Shown piece by piece: positions 32,513 through 42,936 of a stretch of 64,000 bases of DNA. Under the pieces are notes generated by a model. It was given only the letters and a program-made list of their open reading frames with translations, ran no database searches and had not been told where the DNA came from. Location of the stretch: positions 1,240,001 to 1,304,000 of the forward strand of contig JAAROD010000033.1 of NCBI GenBank assembly GCA_012274445.1, written 5' to 3'. The translations under genes and the position numbers were made by a program. Every line of letters begins with the position of its first letter. Position 1 is the stretch's first letter. This DNA is from Sclerotiophoma versabilis (taxonomy: Eukaryota; Ascomycota; Dothideomycetes; Pleosporales; Didymellaceae).

Positions 32513-33212
32513 CTAGCTTCGTCGGATCGATGCGACAAGATCAGCGATTGCGCAACAGTGGGTTTGCTCGCACGTGGCCTGACCAATGCAAGGAATGTCA
32601 ATGCAAGAATTTCCGTGGTGCACTGTTATCTCGCTTCGCACCTCCTCTATCCAGCAGTGCCCCGTTCACCAAGAACATCGAGCTCTGCTTCAGGGGAGCA
32701 TTCTGCATCGCTTAGTGACACGCGGACATGCGCATGCTGCCGCTAGCTGCGAATCCCATCGTTTCAGGGCCACAAAACGGTCACTGCCCGTGGAGGATTT
32801 TCCCCCCAGCATTAGCTCAGGGCTTCTAAGCTCACTATTGGCTCCGCTGTAAGGCATCCCTATCCACTCGCCATCGAACCCGCCTGCAGAGACCCTGCGC
32901 TACCGGGGGTATTACCGAAGGAAGATTCGACCAGCGTTCGTCGGCGGCTTCCCTGCGAGCAAGCCCATGTCGTCGGTCAACGATTGCCGGAAGAGCATGG
33001 ACGGCGTGGAAACCACAGCAGCAATTTTGGGTGTTGCGGCTCCCAAGTGGACCTTCAGCGGCGCTGCATTCTACAAGAGGAAGCAGACCCTCGAAGCGTT
33101 CCATGCGAATGGAACAAAATGCTCTTCTTCGAGATAGCCTCCGAAATGTAGACATAGCATCGCAGTAGTCTGTGGCGAGGTCGTGAAATTGAGAAAGGGG
33201 ATGTCTACTGAC

Positions 33213-33219
33213 TATATAT
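33213..33219 (+). promoter_or_regulatory. TATA box of the FAD oxidase
   Basis: TATATAT, 78-84 bp upstream of the ATG at 33297. Confidence 0.45.
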
Positions 33220-33296
33220 GAGGGCTTTGAGGCTGTTTCCTTGGTATCCTCACTACCGGTTCAGTTCTCGCCTATCTTCCTTGGTTTCTCGGCAAG

Positions 33297-35049
33297 ATGA
33301 AGCTCCTTCACATCGCAAAGCTCATTTGGGCTATGCTTCTGGCGAAGCTGATCGGTGCTCAGAACCAGAACAACAAGAAGTGCCACGTTCTGCCTGGCGA
33401 TGCTGACTGGCCAAGTACTGAGGCTTGGTCGACATTGAACGAAACTGTGAATGGCAAGCTGGTCAAGACCGTCCCTATCGGCTCGCCATGCCACGATCCT
33501 ACCTACGATGAGAGCGCCTGCAGCGCGTTGAAGGCACAATGGACCAACCCTCTGACACAGTGAGTACGCTGAACAAGTCACGACTTCATCAACTCACCAT
33601 GGCAGCACCCCTTCGTCTCACTCGATCATGCAAGCCTACTTCGCCACCCAGGCCTGCGACCCCTTCTCTGACCGTAGCGTCCCTTGTACACTTGGCAACT
33701 ACGTCGCCTACTCCGTGAAGGCTACCGAGGCCTGGGATGTTGTCGCTGCCCTCGAGTTTGCTAAGGCTGAGAACGTGCGTGTTCTTGCTCGCAACACCGG
33801 TCACGACTTCTTGGGCCGATCTACTGGCGCTGGAGCCCTCGCTGTCTGGACCCAAGGCCTCAAGAATATCAGCTTTGGTCAATGGTCTGATAAGTACTAC
33901 ACCGGTCCCTCCGCCACCGTCGGCGCTGGTGTTATTGGTTACGAGCTTGTCGAGGCTGCGAACAAGCAGGGTCTTACTGTCATGTCTGGAGAATGTGCTA
34001 CTGTTGGTCTCGCTGGTGGTTTCACTCAGGGCGGTGGCCACTCGATCCTCAGCACCGAGTTTGGTCTCGCTGCTGATCAGACTCTTTCTTTCGAGGTCGT
34101 CACCGCAGAGGGTGAGGTCCTCACTGCTTCAGCGACAGAGAACTCCGACTTGTACTGGGCCCTGTCCGGTGGCGGCGGTGGTACCTATGGTATCGTCACT
34201 TCTATCACCGTCAAGGCGCACGAGTCAAAGACAGTCGGTGGTGCTGCTATGCAACTCCTTGCTTCCTCCACTACCGCCGAAAACTACGCTTTGTTGACCG
34301 CTAAGTTCATCGAACTATTGCCTGCAATGGTTGACGCTGGCGCCATGGTTGTCTTCCTCATCAGCACCCAGTACATCGTCATCAAGCCCCTCACCATCTG
34401 GGACTCCACTCAGGCTAAGGCCAAGGAGGTTCTCAAGCCTTTCTCAGACTACCTTGTCTCACTCGGCATAACTCCTCCAATTGCCTACAGCGAGCTTTCT
34501 TACCGCGACCACTACGACCGCTACCTTGGCCCTCTCCCCCAGGGTAGCTTCGAAGTCAACCGGTACCAATTCGGCGGCCGTCTGATTCCCCGCTCGGTCG
34601 TCGAGAACAACACCGCCGAGCTTAACAAGGTATTCGCCGAGCTCGCAAAAGAAGGTGTTCTCCTCGCCGGCAGCTCTGCCGACTACTCCAAGCGCGCGAA
34701 TACACCCGACAACGCTGTCCTGCCCGCCTGGCGCAACGCCATCACCCAGCTCCAGCTCATTACCAACTGGAACAGTACCGCGCCCTGGACTGACATGGAG
34801 GCTGCTCAGCGCAAGATGACTGACGTCCTCATGCCTAAGATAGAGGCTATCACCCCAGGAAGTGGTTCGTACATGAACGAGGCCGACTTCCAACAGAAGA
34901 ACTGGCAGAATACCTTCTACGGCAGCAACTACGGAAAGCTAAAGCAGATCAAGAACAAGTACGACCCTAACAACGTCTTCTACAACCTTAAGAGCGTTGG
35001 TAGCGAGGCTTGGACCGTCGGCAAGGACGGCAGAATGTGTCGTGCTTAA
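33297..35049 (+). CDS. secreted berberine-bridge-type oxidase, bicovalent FAD
   Basis: Two exons (33297-33559, 33606-35049; intron GTGAGT...CAG, 46 bp) give 568 residues. A signal peptide covers about residues 1-21. The FAD_binding_4 (PCMH) domain shows both FAD-attachment residues: His154 in 'RNTGHDFLGRS' and Cys218 in 'SGECATVG', followed by 'GGFTQGGGHS'. The C-terminal 'YGKLKQIKNKYDPNNVF' is the BBE domain end. Bicovalent enzymes of this class oxidise sugars, lactones or specialised metabolites and release H2O2. The secreted form fits oligosaccharide oxidase or a metabolite oxidase; which one is undecided. A divergent CFEM receptor shares its upstream region. Confidence 0.9.
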
Positions 35050-36287
35050 GTAACGTGTATAAGCGGGATGGTACAGCTCTTAGGTTGGTTTCTTGTGTAT
35101 ATATTAGAGCAGAGAAAGTGCGCTAGTGCGCGCTTTCAGGTGGCAGTTCGCATTTGCATTCATGTATCTATCCCTTAGCATAGCGCGGTGTCATCTGATA
35201 CGGTTTGGAAGAACTTCGTTTGGGTAGTTGAGAGTGCATTCACATAGAGTAATCCATAAATGTACGCGAAAAATACAGTTATAAAAACTTCGTTCATCTA
35301 CCCAGGCAGTCAAGAACACCTCAAAAGGAAGCAGCAGTACAGGCTGGCTTTTGCGCTTTTACAGCAGTCATGGTTTCAAGTTCGAAAGCTCTGTATATAT
35401 GGAAGGGCAAAGGATGACAAATGCGATCATGATTTTTTCCTTTACGGTCAAATTTATATCCGCTACAGAGGCAGGGAAGCACCTCACCCAGGTAAGGCAG
35501 CACCTCATCCAGGTAAGGCAGCACCTCATCCAGGTAAGGCAGCACCTCATCCAGGTAAGGCAGTTCTGCCTTTAATCCAGCCCCCAGAGCCCAAATAATC
35601 CGCTGAGAACGTCGTCGTAGATGCACACTTCTAAAGACTACAATTGAATATGGGAAATGATACGGCATAGAAGCCTCGAAGAAGAGATCTCAGACCTTCC
35701 TACTCTCGACGTCGATGGTTTCAGCAATGCAACCTCAGAACTCCTTACCGTCAGGCTATAGATGACGCATGCTGCAGTTCTCCTATTCGTTCAGAAGATT
35801 ATGGCGGTATTCGTAGCCTGGGAGGTTGCAGAAGCCCCTGTTCTTGGGTCAATGTGGCAAAAACCAAGTCCCAATACTTGTTCGAACTGTGATTGAAATA
35901 TCAGACCTCTCCTTGACTGAGTTTGTGCGTGGTCTCCTCTTTATGGTAATGGTAAGTATTGTTTTCCCGCAGCGCGTCTGGATGCTTGACAGTGTTGTTG
36001 GTGGGAAGAGCGCATTCATCGGCTGTTGGGGAAGTTGCAGTTTACCCGGGTGCGCTCTGCATCGGAGAAGCTAAGCTGAAAGTCTGACGCACATTTTTGC
36101 GACATTCCTTAAGCCGTTGATATTTAGCTGACAGCTCATTGAGCTTCAACTTGTAGTGCGATGAGCGGAAGGGTCGAGGTATTGACAGGAGGTACCTGGA
36201 TGCGAGTCAGCAAGTTACGATCGAATGATCGGCTAGTAAAGCTGACATTTGACGTGAGTACCCACGGCCTGTATGCCATTCAATACA
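35050..36287. other. intergenic with a 21-bp minisatellite
   Basis: 1.24 kb. Besides the tandem repeat at 35471-35563 I see no supported gene. The frames at 35260-35598 exist mainly because the repeat unit is a multiple of three and stop-free. Confidence 0.5.
35471..35563 (+). repeat. 21-bp minisatellite, about four copies
   Basis: Unit GGTAAGGCAGCACCTCATCCA in tandem: a divergent first copy, three perfect copies and a partial last one. Each junction creates CAGGTAAG, a consensus fungal 5' splice site. On the plus strand one frame encodes repeated APHPGKA; the minus strand is open too. Confidence 0.85.
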
Positions 36288-37204
36288 TCATTGCATCTCG
36301 TGCACTTTGATCCTTCCATTGTGGTCCCTGACATTGGCCGCCGAGACTTCGGACACTTGAGGCTCAGCTCCATCTGCTTCATGTGCATAGAACGTCTTGG
36401 GTGTCTCAGCCATGTGACCTTCTTCGACGTACGTTGGAGGTGGTGGGCCAGCAGAGCGAAGTCGGCGTGCTACGAACAACCATACAGCTCCAATGAGGGC
36501 TACGCCTGCCAATGCTCCTACAATGATTCCAGCAATTGCGCCTCCTGAAAGTGATAACGGCTTCTCTGAGTTGGAAGGCGCTGGTGTGTTGGATACAGAA
36601 GGATTCGATGCAGACGTGGAAACGCTGGCAGACGCAGTGGCTGAAGAAGATAATGCTAATGTCGCGCTTGCAAGCATTCCCAAGAACGTTTGAGCAAGCG
36701 TCTCAACTCCAATATCGCTGGCGCAACAGTCCTTGTTGTCGCCACAACACCATCTTGTGGAGTTTGCAGTATCGTCGCACGGTGTCAATATGACGTTACG
36801 GCTAGCCCTGCCCGTTAATGACCTTCAGAAATACTAGTAGCCGTTCTACGTACACTGTTGGACAAGCATACACTCAAGCACTTGCCGCTCTTCCAATCTG
36901 TAGCTGTGCACTCTTCACGATAGTACTCAGTTGTCAACGAACTATTTTCATCCTGTCTCCTGCTCTGCTTGCAAAGCCCATTCAGCAAACAGACGTCAGC
37001 GCTGAGACCATCTTTGGAGAACCCTTCGGAGGGATTGGGACGATCTATCGCGCAACACATGGTATTGAGAGGATTGTTGAGAACATCGGCGCATGGCGCA
37101 TGATATGCATCGGTCTGTAGATTGCCTTTGGGATGACGGCAATCTGCAAGTATAGTTGTACTCAATAATCCGACAAGCAACCAAGATTGCAATACAGCCC
37201 GCAT
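36288..37204 (-). pseudogene. Cys-rich single-pass membrane protein, halves out of frame
   Basis: The ATG at 37204 opens a signal peptide ('LLVGLLSTTIL') and a Cys-rich ectodomain ('MCCAIDRPNP', 'EECTATDWKSGKCLSVC') that runs to a stop at 36815. A second frame, from about 36800 to 36288, carries the expected continuation 'TPCDDTANSTRWCCGDNKDCC', a Ser/Thr-rich stalk, a transmembrane helix ('GGAIAGIIVGALAGVALIGAVW') and a cytosolic tail. Together they make one familiar Pleosporales-type surface protein. No canonical donor/acceptor pair in the gap has the length (2 mod 3) needed to join the frames; GTACGT...CAG is off by one. Either a frameshift, a noncanonical splice (a weak GTCCAA donor at 36863 would fit) or a sequencing slip. 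Confidence 0.6.
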
Positions 37205-38435
37205 TGTTTCGTTCCGTGGATGACAATATGGGTGATAGAAGGTAGGATGATGCGCCAAAACATCTCAGGGATGCGCTCTAAATACGGTTGTGACTGTGTC
37301 GGAGATGCTGACAGTGGTCGCGAGGCTGAAACTCCCACGTCCGTGTACTCCTAAGCGCGTCGCTGGTGATACAAATCGCATTGCAGTCCATAGCCGTAAG
37401 GATATTTGTTCGTCCGTACCTCGATTGGCTGAGCATGTAGACTCAGGCCCATTCTAGCATGACATGGTAACACCAAGAATGGTGTCTAAAGGACAAAGGG
37501 GTTAGCATAGGGCGTAAGCAGTCGTAGAGAGGTTGTACAGCCTGGCCACTGACTATGGGGGCCAGATGAGAGTATTGCACCTCTTCCTACCAAAGGCAGC
37601 GAAGTAACAGGTAAACTACAGCTTCTTTGTCTTTCCACCAAACGGATATCCACCAATTATATCAACACGCGGTGTTGGAATGGGTGTACCTTTTTTGGCA
37701 GGAGCACTGAAGCTGTGCACGAACACGAGGTATTGTGCTTCACTACGACACACGCGTTTATCGCACCTATGATTGTACCCTCCCAAGCTCGTCTCTACAT
37801 TTTGTTCCAGAATGCTGTACTTAATGTTGCAGGTGCGATACGCAGCTAGGCGCTCTGAATTTTGATGCGATCTTTCAGCAACCATAGATGGAGTCACAGC
37901 CATTTCTACAGTGCTCACGGATCATTGTCATATATAACATGTTCTTGACACGAGTCCCAATAGTTCTGTTGTGTGTTTTCTCTCTCGATTGTTCGTTGAG
38001 AACGGCCATAGCGACAAATTCTATTTTCAGTCAAGGGTAAATCCGGATCTCAGATTACAATGTTCTTGGGCTTTGCTTTAGTTCGGCGAGGGCTGCAATA
38101 TACTCTTGACACCCGAGGTACTTCGTTAGAAACACGGTGAGTGCGACTTAGACCTTTTCTTGAATGTCTGATTTGCAACATCAGGCTCGGGGACGTGACA
38201 GATGCTTTCCCCTGCGAACTGTCTGTTATTTCCTCGTCTTCCTCTGCTCAACATGGTCTACTGCTCAGCGTCTTTCATATTCATAGTTTGAGCTACGACC
38301 AACGTAGTGGTTCAAAGTCTCCTTCACCTCCAGTCCCTTGTTTGCGCTCAATAACCTTGCTCTCCCCGCGCCGCCCGCCAAATCGCAACTGTTTTTTTTT
38401 ATAAATTTTGCACATCGTATATCTCTCTCGGTACC
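37205..38435. other. intergenic, one doubtful ORF
   Basis: 1.23 kb. The only frame of note is the minus-strand ORF at 37616-37900, listed separately. Pyrimidine-rich DNA at 38380-38430 is the likely promoter of the next gene. Confidence 0.4.
37616..37900 (-). CDS. doubtful small Cys-containing ORF
   Basis: 94 codons from the ATG at 37900; the longer frame starts with GTG. The sequence has three clustered Cys ('YRTCNIKY', 'HRCDKRVCRSE') and a Gly/Pro-rich end. No signal peptide, family or flanking exon was found. It could be the last exon of a small secreted protein or chance. Confidence 0.25.
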   Translation of the reverse strand, partial: AVTPSMVAERSHQNSERLAAYRTCNIKYSILEQNVETSLGGYNHRCDKRVCRSEAQYLVFVHSFSAPAKKGTPIPTPRVDIIGGYPFGGKTKKL

Positions 38436-39026
38436 ATGTCGACTCGGAGCCTACTTCGTCACATCTTCCGCCATGGATTACGGGAGAGGGTTAGTGAAGA
38501 TGCATTGCCGCTTGGTTTGAGGCAAACAGCTACGGAATTCACTGGCGTCTCTACCAACCGCAAACGCGAGACCGCAGTCCCCGAGAACCAACAACGCGCA
38601 ACTCCGAGCACCTTTACACCACTACCAAAGACACCTGAGCCTTTTGGATTGGAGGGTATCACCGAAGAAGATGTTACTAACACGCCATCACTGATTGAGA
38701 CCGTCTCGTCGTCCGCGGAAACATTCGCTTCACTCGACCTTGAGATCAGCACTTTTTCCACACGTGAGCTTGTCCATGCCACACTCGACGAAGCGAAGGC
38801 TGCCGCTAGCTCCCATATTGACACCATCAACATCACTTTGACATTATTGGAAGCTCTCGACGGCTTTAGTGCGACAATCACTAAGCTGAGGGAGGAGATG
38901 CTAGACAGGAAGCAGACCTGTGAGGAGAAGATAATAATGTTGAACGCTGTCGAGCGGGCCGTTGAGGCAATGGTTTTCGCTGGGGAGGCCCAAGATCAAG
39001 ATGCCGAGGATAACGCAGTGGAGTGA
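38436..39026 (+). CDS. hypothetical protein with C-terminal helix
   Basis: Single frame of 196 residues with an ATG in good context (gtaccATGtc). The first 100 residues are Thr/Pro-rich and unstructured; residues 105-190 are predominantly helical with heptad-like spacing ('TLLEALDGFSATITKLREEMLDRK', as split in two by Gly-Phe), suggesting a short coiled coil. No family recognised. Preceded by a pyrimidine-rich promoter-like stretch with T8 at 38393-38400. Considered a probable gene on length, start context and composition. Confidence 0.55.
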   Translation: MSTRSLLRHIFRHGLRERVSEDALPLGLRQTATEFTGVSTNRKRETAVPENQQRATPSTFTPLPKTPEPFGLEGITEEDVTNTPSLIETVSSSAETFASLDLEISTFSTRELVHATLDEAKAAASSHIDTINITLTLLEALDGFSATITKLREEMLDRKQTCEEKIIMLNAVERAVEAMVFAGEAQDQDAEDNAVE

Positions 39027-39577
39027 TAATGTATCATCTACGGAAAGCTGCAAGAAAAAGATCCTGACACGCAGGAAGGGAAAAAGGAACCTAAGCTGCA
39101 TGTTTCTGCACCCTGGCTGCGTGTTGTATTGGAAGACGCAGCGTGATTTCAATGCATGGAATACAGACACAGTGCTGAGCGCTGTTAAATTGTAGCAAGG
39201 GTAGCTTTCACTGTATTCTAGCATCCAACACGCATGTTAGGCACGTGAAGACAATTGTTGCTCATGCTAGTTGCGAGGGCTGCAACTTCAATCCGCCGAA
39301 CATCCTGGATGGTTTAGAGATATCTCAAGAGCGCATTTGGTTACCTAAAATCATCTTGAATACCCTCTTTCCAGCTTTCTCCTGCATATGTCGCGGTCAA
39401 AAAGGCCCGGAGGCAGTATCTTAGACAACAACTAAGATAGGTGAGCATGGGCACCGCGAGCACAGCTGTTTGATAGCTCTCCTTACTCAAATAGAATCAC
39501 GGGATTTGCTTGGTTCACTTCACTTTACTGCAACACTTTTTGACATCACTCAGTGGTCACTGACTCCGATACAAAGA
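39027..39577. other. intergenic, nothing recognised
   Basis: 551 bp between the helical hypothetical gene and the C3H-like relic. Short frames only. Confidence 0.45.
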
Positions 39578-40160
39578 TGGCTCCAATCTCAGATCAGAAG
39601 ACCCCACCTTCTAGGCTCGAGACAGGCTGCCCAGATGGTGAGCAAGGACGTCGTCCATTTAAAAAATCCGCGCTGACCCAAGTAAAACCCCCAACCAACT
39701 CTCTTCACACCTAACTGGTGGCGTTGGTATAGCATAGGATGATGATTGCGATGCAGATCGGTCTACCAAAATTCTCAAGCTAATCTTGTCTTAACATACT
39801 GACCGCGTGCATGTGCAGCTCGTCTGGCTGCTATCCCTTCTGCTCAAGTACAGTCCTGAGCAAGGCAGGATGCAGCCGCCATGGTACGGCTCCGAGAATT
39901 TCTGGGACCTTAGACTCTGTCTCGAACATTTCTACGAAGAGAAAACCGGGAGCCGTATTTCGAAGAGCCGCTGTGAGTTCCGTTGCAAGCATCTGGATAA
40001 GGATGAGCAAATCTCCAAATTTCAGCTCGGCACTCGGGGCAGCAGGGCTCTCCGTCACTTCCGCAACATGAATGGTCGCCTTGATAAGAATACAGTTGAC
40101 CTTTGGTTCGAACGCCTGTATCTTTGCATGCAGGGCGAGTTGCAACATGTGCAGATCTGA
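39578..40160 (+). pseudogene. degenerate C3H zinc-finger paralogue
   Basis: An ATG at 39578 starts a short exon ('MAPISDQKTPPSRLETGCPD'), and a later exon after a CAG at about 39816-39818 reads 'WYGSENFWDLRLCLEHF', then 'SRCEFRCKH' to a stop at 40158-40160. The block matches the C-terminal zinc-finger region of the gene at 48458-49526 ('YGSTKFWDLGLCRAHF', 'RECEYRH'). Here the second finger Cys is missing, the spacing is longer by several residues and the last His is replaced by Cys. I could not find one unambiguous splice path between the first and last exon. It is either a diverged gene or a decaying copy. Confidence 0.4.
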
Positions 40161-40920
40161 GTAGTAGTATATCGCAATCAGATGTAGTGTTTAAGTGGCT
40201 GACAAGTGTTGTTAATGAGATGAAGTGAGAATTTTACCAACTTGCCTGCTGTTGTGACTTTTGAAACAGCTAGAGTAAACTATGAGGTTGTATAAACATA
40301 TTGATTTGAGACAGTTTGCTCAAAAGCTCAACTTTGATATGAGGCGTAACTGCCGTGAGCGTTGATTCCTGCTTGCTATATTGTAGCCCACCTCCATTAT
40401 AACACGTATCCGGACGCGCTTTATGTCTGTTGATCAACAATAGAACAGAGGAAGCGATCTTTGGTCTATTAAGAACAGTCCTTTGGTATACAACGCGAGA
40501 ACAACGCGTCGTTCCCAAAGACGGCGCTCGAGCTCGGCGATCCTAGCAACGCGTTCCGGATAGGGCGATATAACCGAACGGCTGGCACGGACCATGATGA
40601 CGCTTGCCCGATCCCGGCGCCAGCCACCTTTCCCCATACTTTCGAATGCAGATCGGTGATTGGTTACTTCGTCATGTTTCGCAGCTTTCCGGTCCACAGC
40701 TCACGACCCCAGACGTCAGGTTCCTGGATCTGACGCTTCTTCCTGATTCCATCACACCTTCCACTTCTACCAGCGCATCACCCCCAGCTTGTTGCAACAT
40801 CACTCAAACTCTCCATCCATCAATTGACCATCAACCCCGCTCGTCGCAAAGCCGTCTCTACCTTTGCGCACCTATCACGTCATCTGCTTGAAGAGAGCTT
40901 TGTAAACCGCCTTTTACAAA
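40161..40920. other. intergenic, promoter of the TUDOR gene
   Basis: 760 bp with no supported gene. The frames on both strands at 40270-40697 are short and unlike known families. Confidence 0.45.
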
Positions 40921-41921
40921 ATGACTGAGTCTGAAATCCAGCAAGGAGACAAGGGTGAGTAGCACGGAAGCTCCAGCACACCGACGCCGTCTCTATTGCA
41001 CACGTTCTAGACAGCTCGCAGTCGACGCTGGCGCGCAAGCAGGCGCGTGTGGGCGACAGCCTTGCGTGCACATGCGCGCAAGATACGCATGTGCATCAAA
41101 TTCTACAGAAACCATTTCTTCCAGTATATGACGCGAGCTGACCACATTTTGCTTTAGTCTCATGGAACTGGGGCTCAGGACAGCCCGGCGGCAAGGTTGC
41201 CGAGGTCAAGGAACAGGGCGAGATCGCTATCGAGTCCAACCGCGGTAACACAATCAAGAAGAATGCCGAGCCTGAGAACCCGGCTGTCCATATCGAGCGA
41301 TCCGGCAACGATGTCGTAAAGCGCGCGTCCGAGCTTCAGATCGACAAGAAGGCCGAAGGCGGCTCGAACGGCGAATCGAATCAAGAAACTACGGGGTCTG
41401 AATCCGACAAGAAAGACGAGAAGAAGGATGACAAGCCTACTGAGTCTGAGAAGAAAGACGAGGAGATGAAAGATGCTCCTACCTCTGACGAGAAAGAAGG
41501 CGAAACAGAGAAGCCAGCTGAGAAGAACGGCGACTCGAAGGCCGAAGAGGACAAGCCTGAGCCCAAGGAAGATTCGAAAGAGGAATCTAAGGACGATGGC
41601 GCCAAATCTGACGAAAAGTCTGAGGAGGCACAGGCCGGTGACAAGCGAACGGCCGGCGAGACGAACGGTGCCGATGCTGACAAGGAAGCGCCTGCCTCGA
41701 AGAAGACCAAGACCGACGATGCTGAAGGCGAAGGTGATGACAAAGTTGAAGGCGAAGATAAAGCTGAAAATGAAGATAAGACCGAGGGCAAGTCCAAGGG
41801 CAAGGCCGGCCGTCCCAAAGCCAGCGAGAAGAAAGAGAAGAAGGAGCCTGCAAAGAAGAAGCAGTCAAAGCCAGCGGCTACCGAGGATGGTCAGCCTAGG
41901 CGCAGTGCCCGCAACAAGTAA
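40921..41921 (+). CDS. Hva1-TUDOR domain protein with Lys/Glu tail
   Basis: Exon 1 at 40921-40954, intron 40955-41157 (203 bp, GTGAGT...TTTTAG), exon 2 at 41158-41921; 265 residues. The N-terminal domain, rebuilt across the junction, reads 'GDKVSWNWGSGQPGGKVAEV...NAEPENPAVHIERSGNDVVKRASEL' and matches the hypervirulence-associated TUDOR (DUF2945) fold, a small SH3-like barrel. The remaining 180 residues are almost entirely Lys, Glu, Asp, Ala and Ser with repeated 'EDK' and 'EKK' steps, ending 'RRSARNK'. The role is unknown; chromatin or RNA association is plausible from charge alone. The intron is four times longer than others here and contains a perfect hairpin. Confidence 0.85.
41067..41095 (+). 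repeat. perfect 10-bp inverted repeat inside an intron
   Basis: TGCACATGCG (41067-41076), 9-nt loop, CGCATGTGCA (41086-41095). It lies in the long intron of the TUDOR gene, about 62 nt before the acceptor, and would form a stable hairpin in the pre-mRNA. Confidence 0.8.
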
Positions 41922-42936
41922 ATGCCCGCCGCTGGTACCATGGTGAGAGTAGTCGCAGTATTAAGACCACGGCTTGATCGAGGATGGGGCAGAGGAGTTA
42001 TTTCTGTCTGATTTGATTGTTAAGGCGTACGGTAATGACGGATGGAAAGGCACCGGTCGAGGCCATATGGACATTGGTGGGATGGGGTGCTTTCGCCAGG
42101 TCGCAGGCGCTTTGAATGTTGCCATGTATTGTGTTTTGAACTACGTCGACTACGCCATATACCGCTCTGGCGACTCTAGCTTCGCGACGTAAAGCGATAG
42201 TGGCAAGAGGGATATAAGATAATACAGTTTAAAAATGTAACGTTGATTGCTACTTATCTACTACCTGGCTGTATTGTCAGCACGTCAGCAAGCGTTCTAA
42301 TGCGACTGGCAACAAGCGAAGGGTGAGGGTTTGTTCCAATCAGTAGGCATTTTATGCGTCAGTGAGACAAAAGCACTTGCGCCTCTCCGATCCGTCTTGA
42401 AACTTGAGTATGAAAGGAATCATCAGGGAACATGGGAAAAAAATGGGCACTAGTAGAGTGGCCACATACCTTGATTGTTCACAGAAACCATATCCTACCA
42501 GCATGAAATCGTCGCATGTGCGACAGCTAGGCGTTCTTTCGAAAGTGCAATAGGCTGGTACTGAGGAGAGTGGCTGTTATCGAGCAATTGTTGGGAGGCA
42601 GGAGGTGAGGCCATCAGCGGTGGGAAGCAGCATGGGGAAGCGAAGCTTGGCGCGCGCTTTCAAGCCACCTGTCTGTCCTCCCTCAAGTCTTCGCCCTTCG
42701 GCCTTCGCCCTACAGCAACTGCGACAACCTGTTTTGCACCTACAATTCATCTGCGGGGCCTGCAATCCTCACTTGGACTGTGTATGACTGCCTCCACTCT
42801 CTTCAGCATGCTCTAGTAGGGAATCGACCAAATTTCAGCCTGATAAGGCCAGAAGACCTCACATGAGACAATTATCTCGCGATGCACAAGTAGCCGAAGC
42901 AATCACATTCAACGCCGATCGTGCCCCATAGGTGCA
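41922..42936. other. intergenic, no supported gene
   Basis: 1 kb between the TUDOR gene and the HET gene. A frame at 41974-42192 has no domain. No promoter motif stands out apart from an A-rich stretch near 42434. Confidence 0.45.

Larger units (their letters stand above)
32013..33296. promoter_or_regulatory. divergent promoter between CFEM receptor and FAD oxidase
   Basis: 1.28 kb of non-coding DNA. It contains a perfect 16-bp palindrome at 32497-32512 and a TATATAT at 33213-33219 in front of the oxidase. A minus-strand TATAAA occurs at 32168-32173, about 156 bp before the receptor ATG. Small frames inside are not supported. Confidence 0.5.

Noticed and set aside
30535..35049. Secondary-metabolite cluster around the FAD oxidase
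   Set aside because: No PKS, NRPS, terpene synthase, prenyltransferase or pathway regulator was found nearby.
35471..35563. Direct repeats considered as a CRISPR array
   Set aside because: The units are contiguous without spacers and the genome is fungal; it is a minisatellite.
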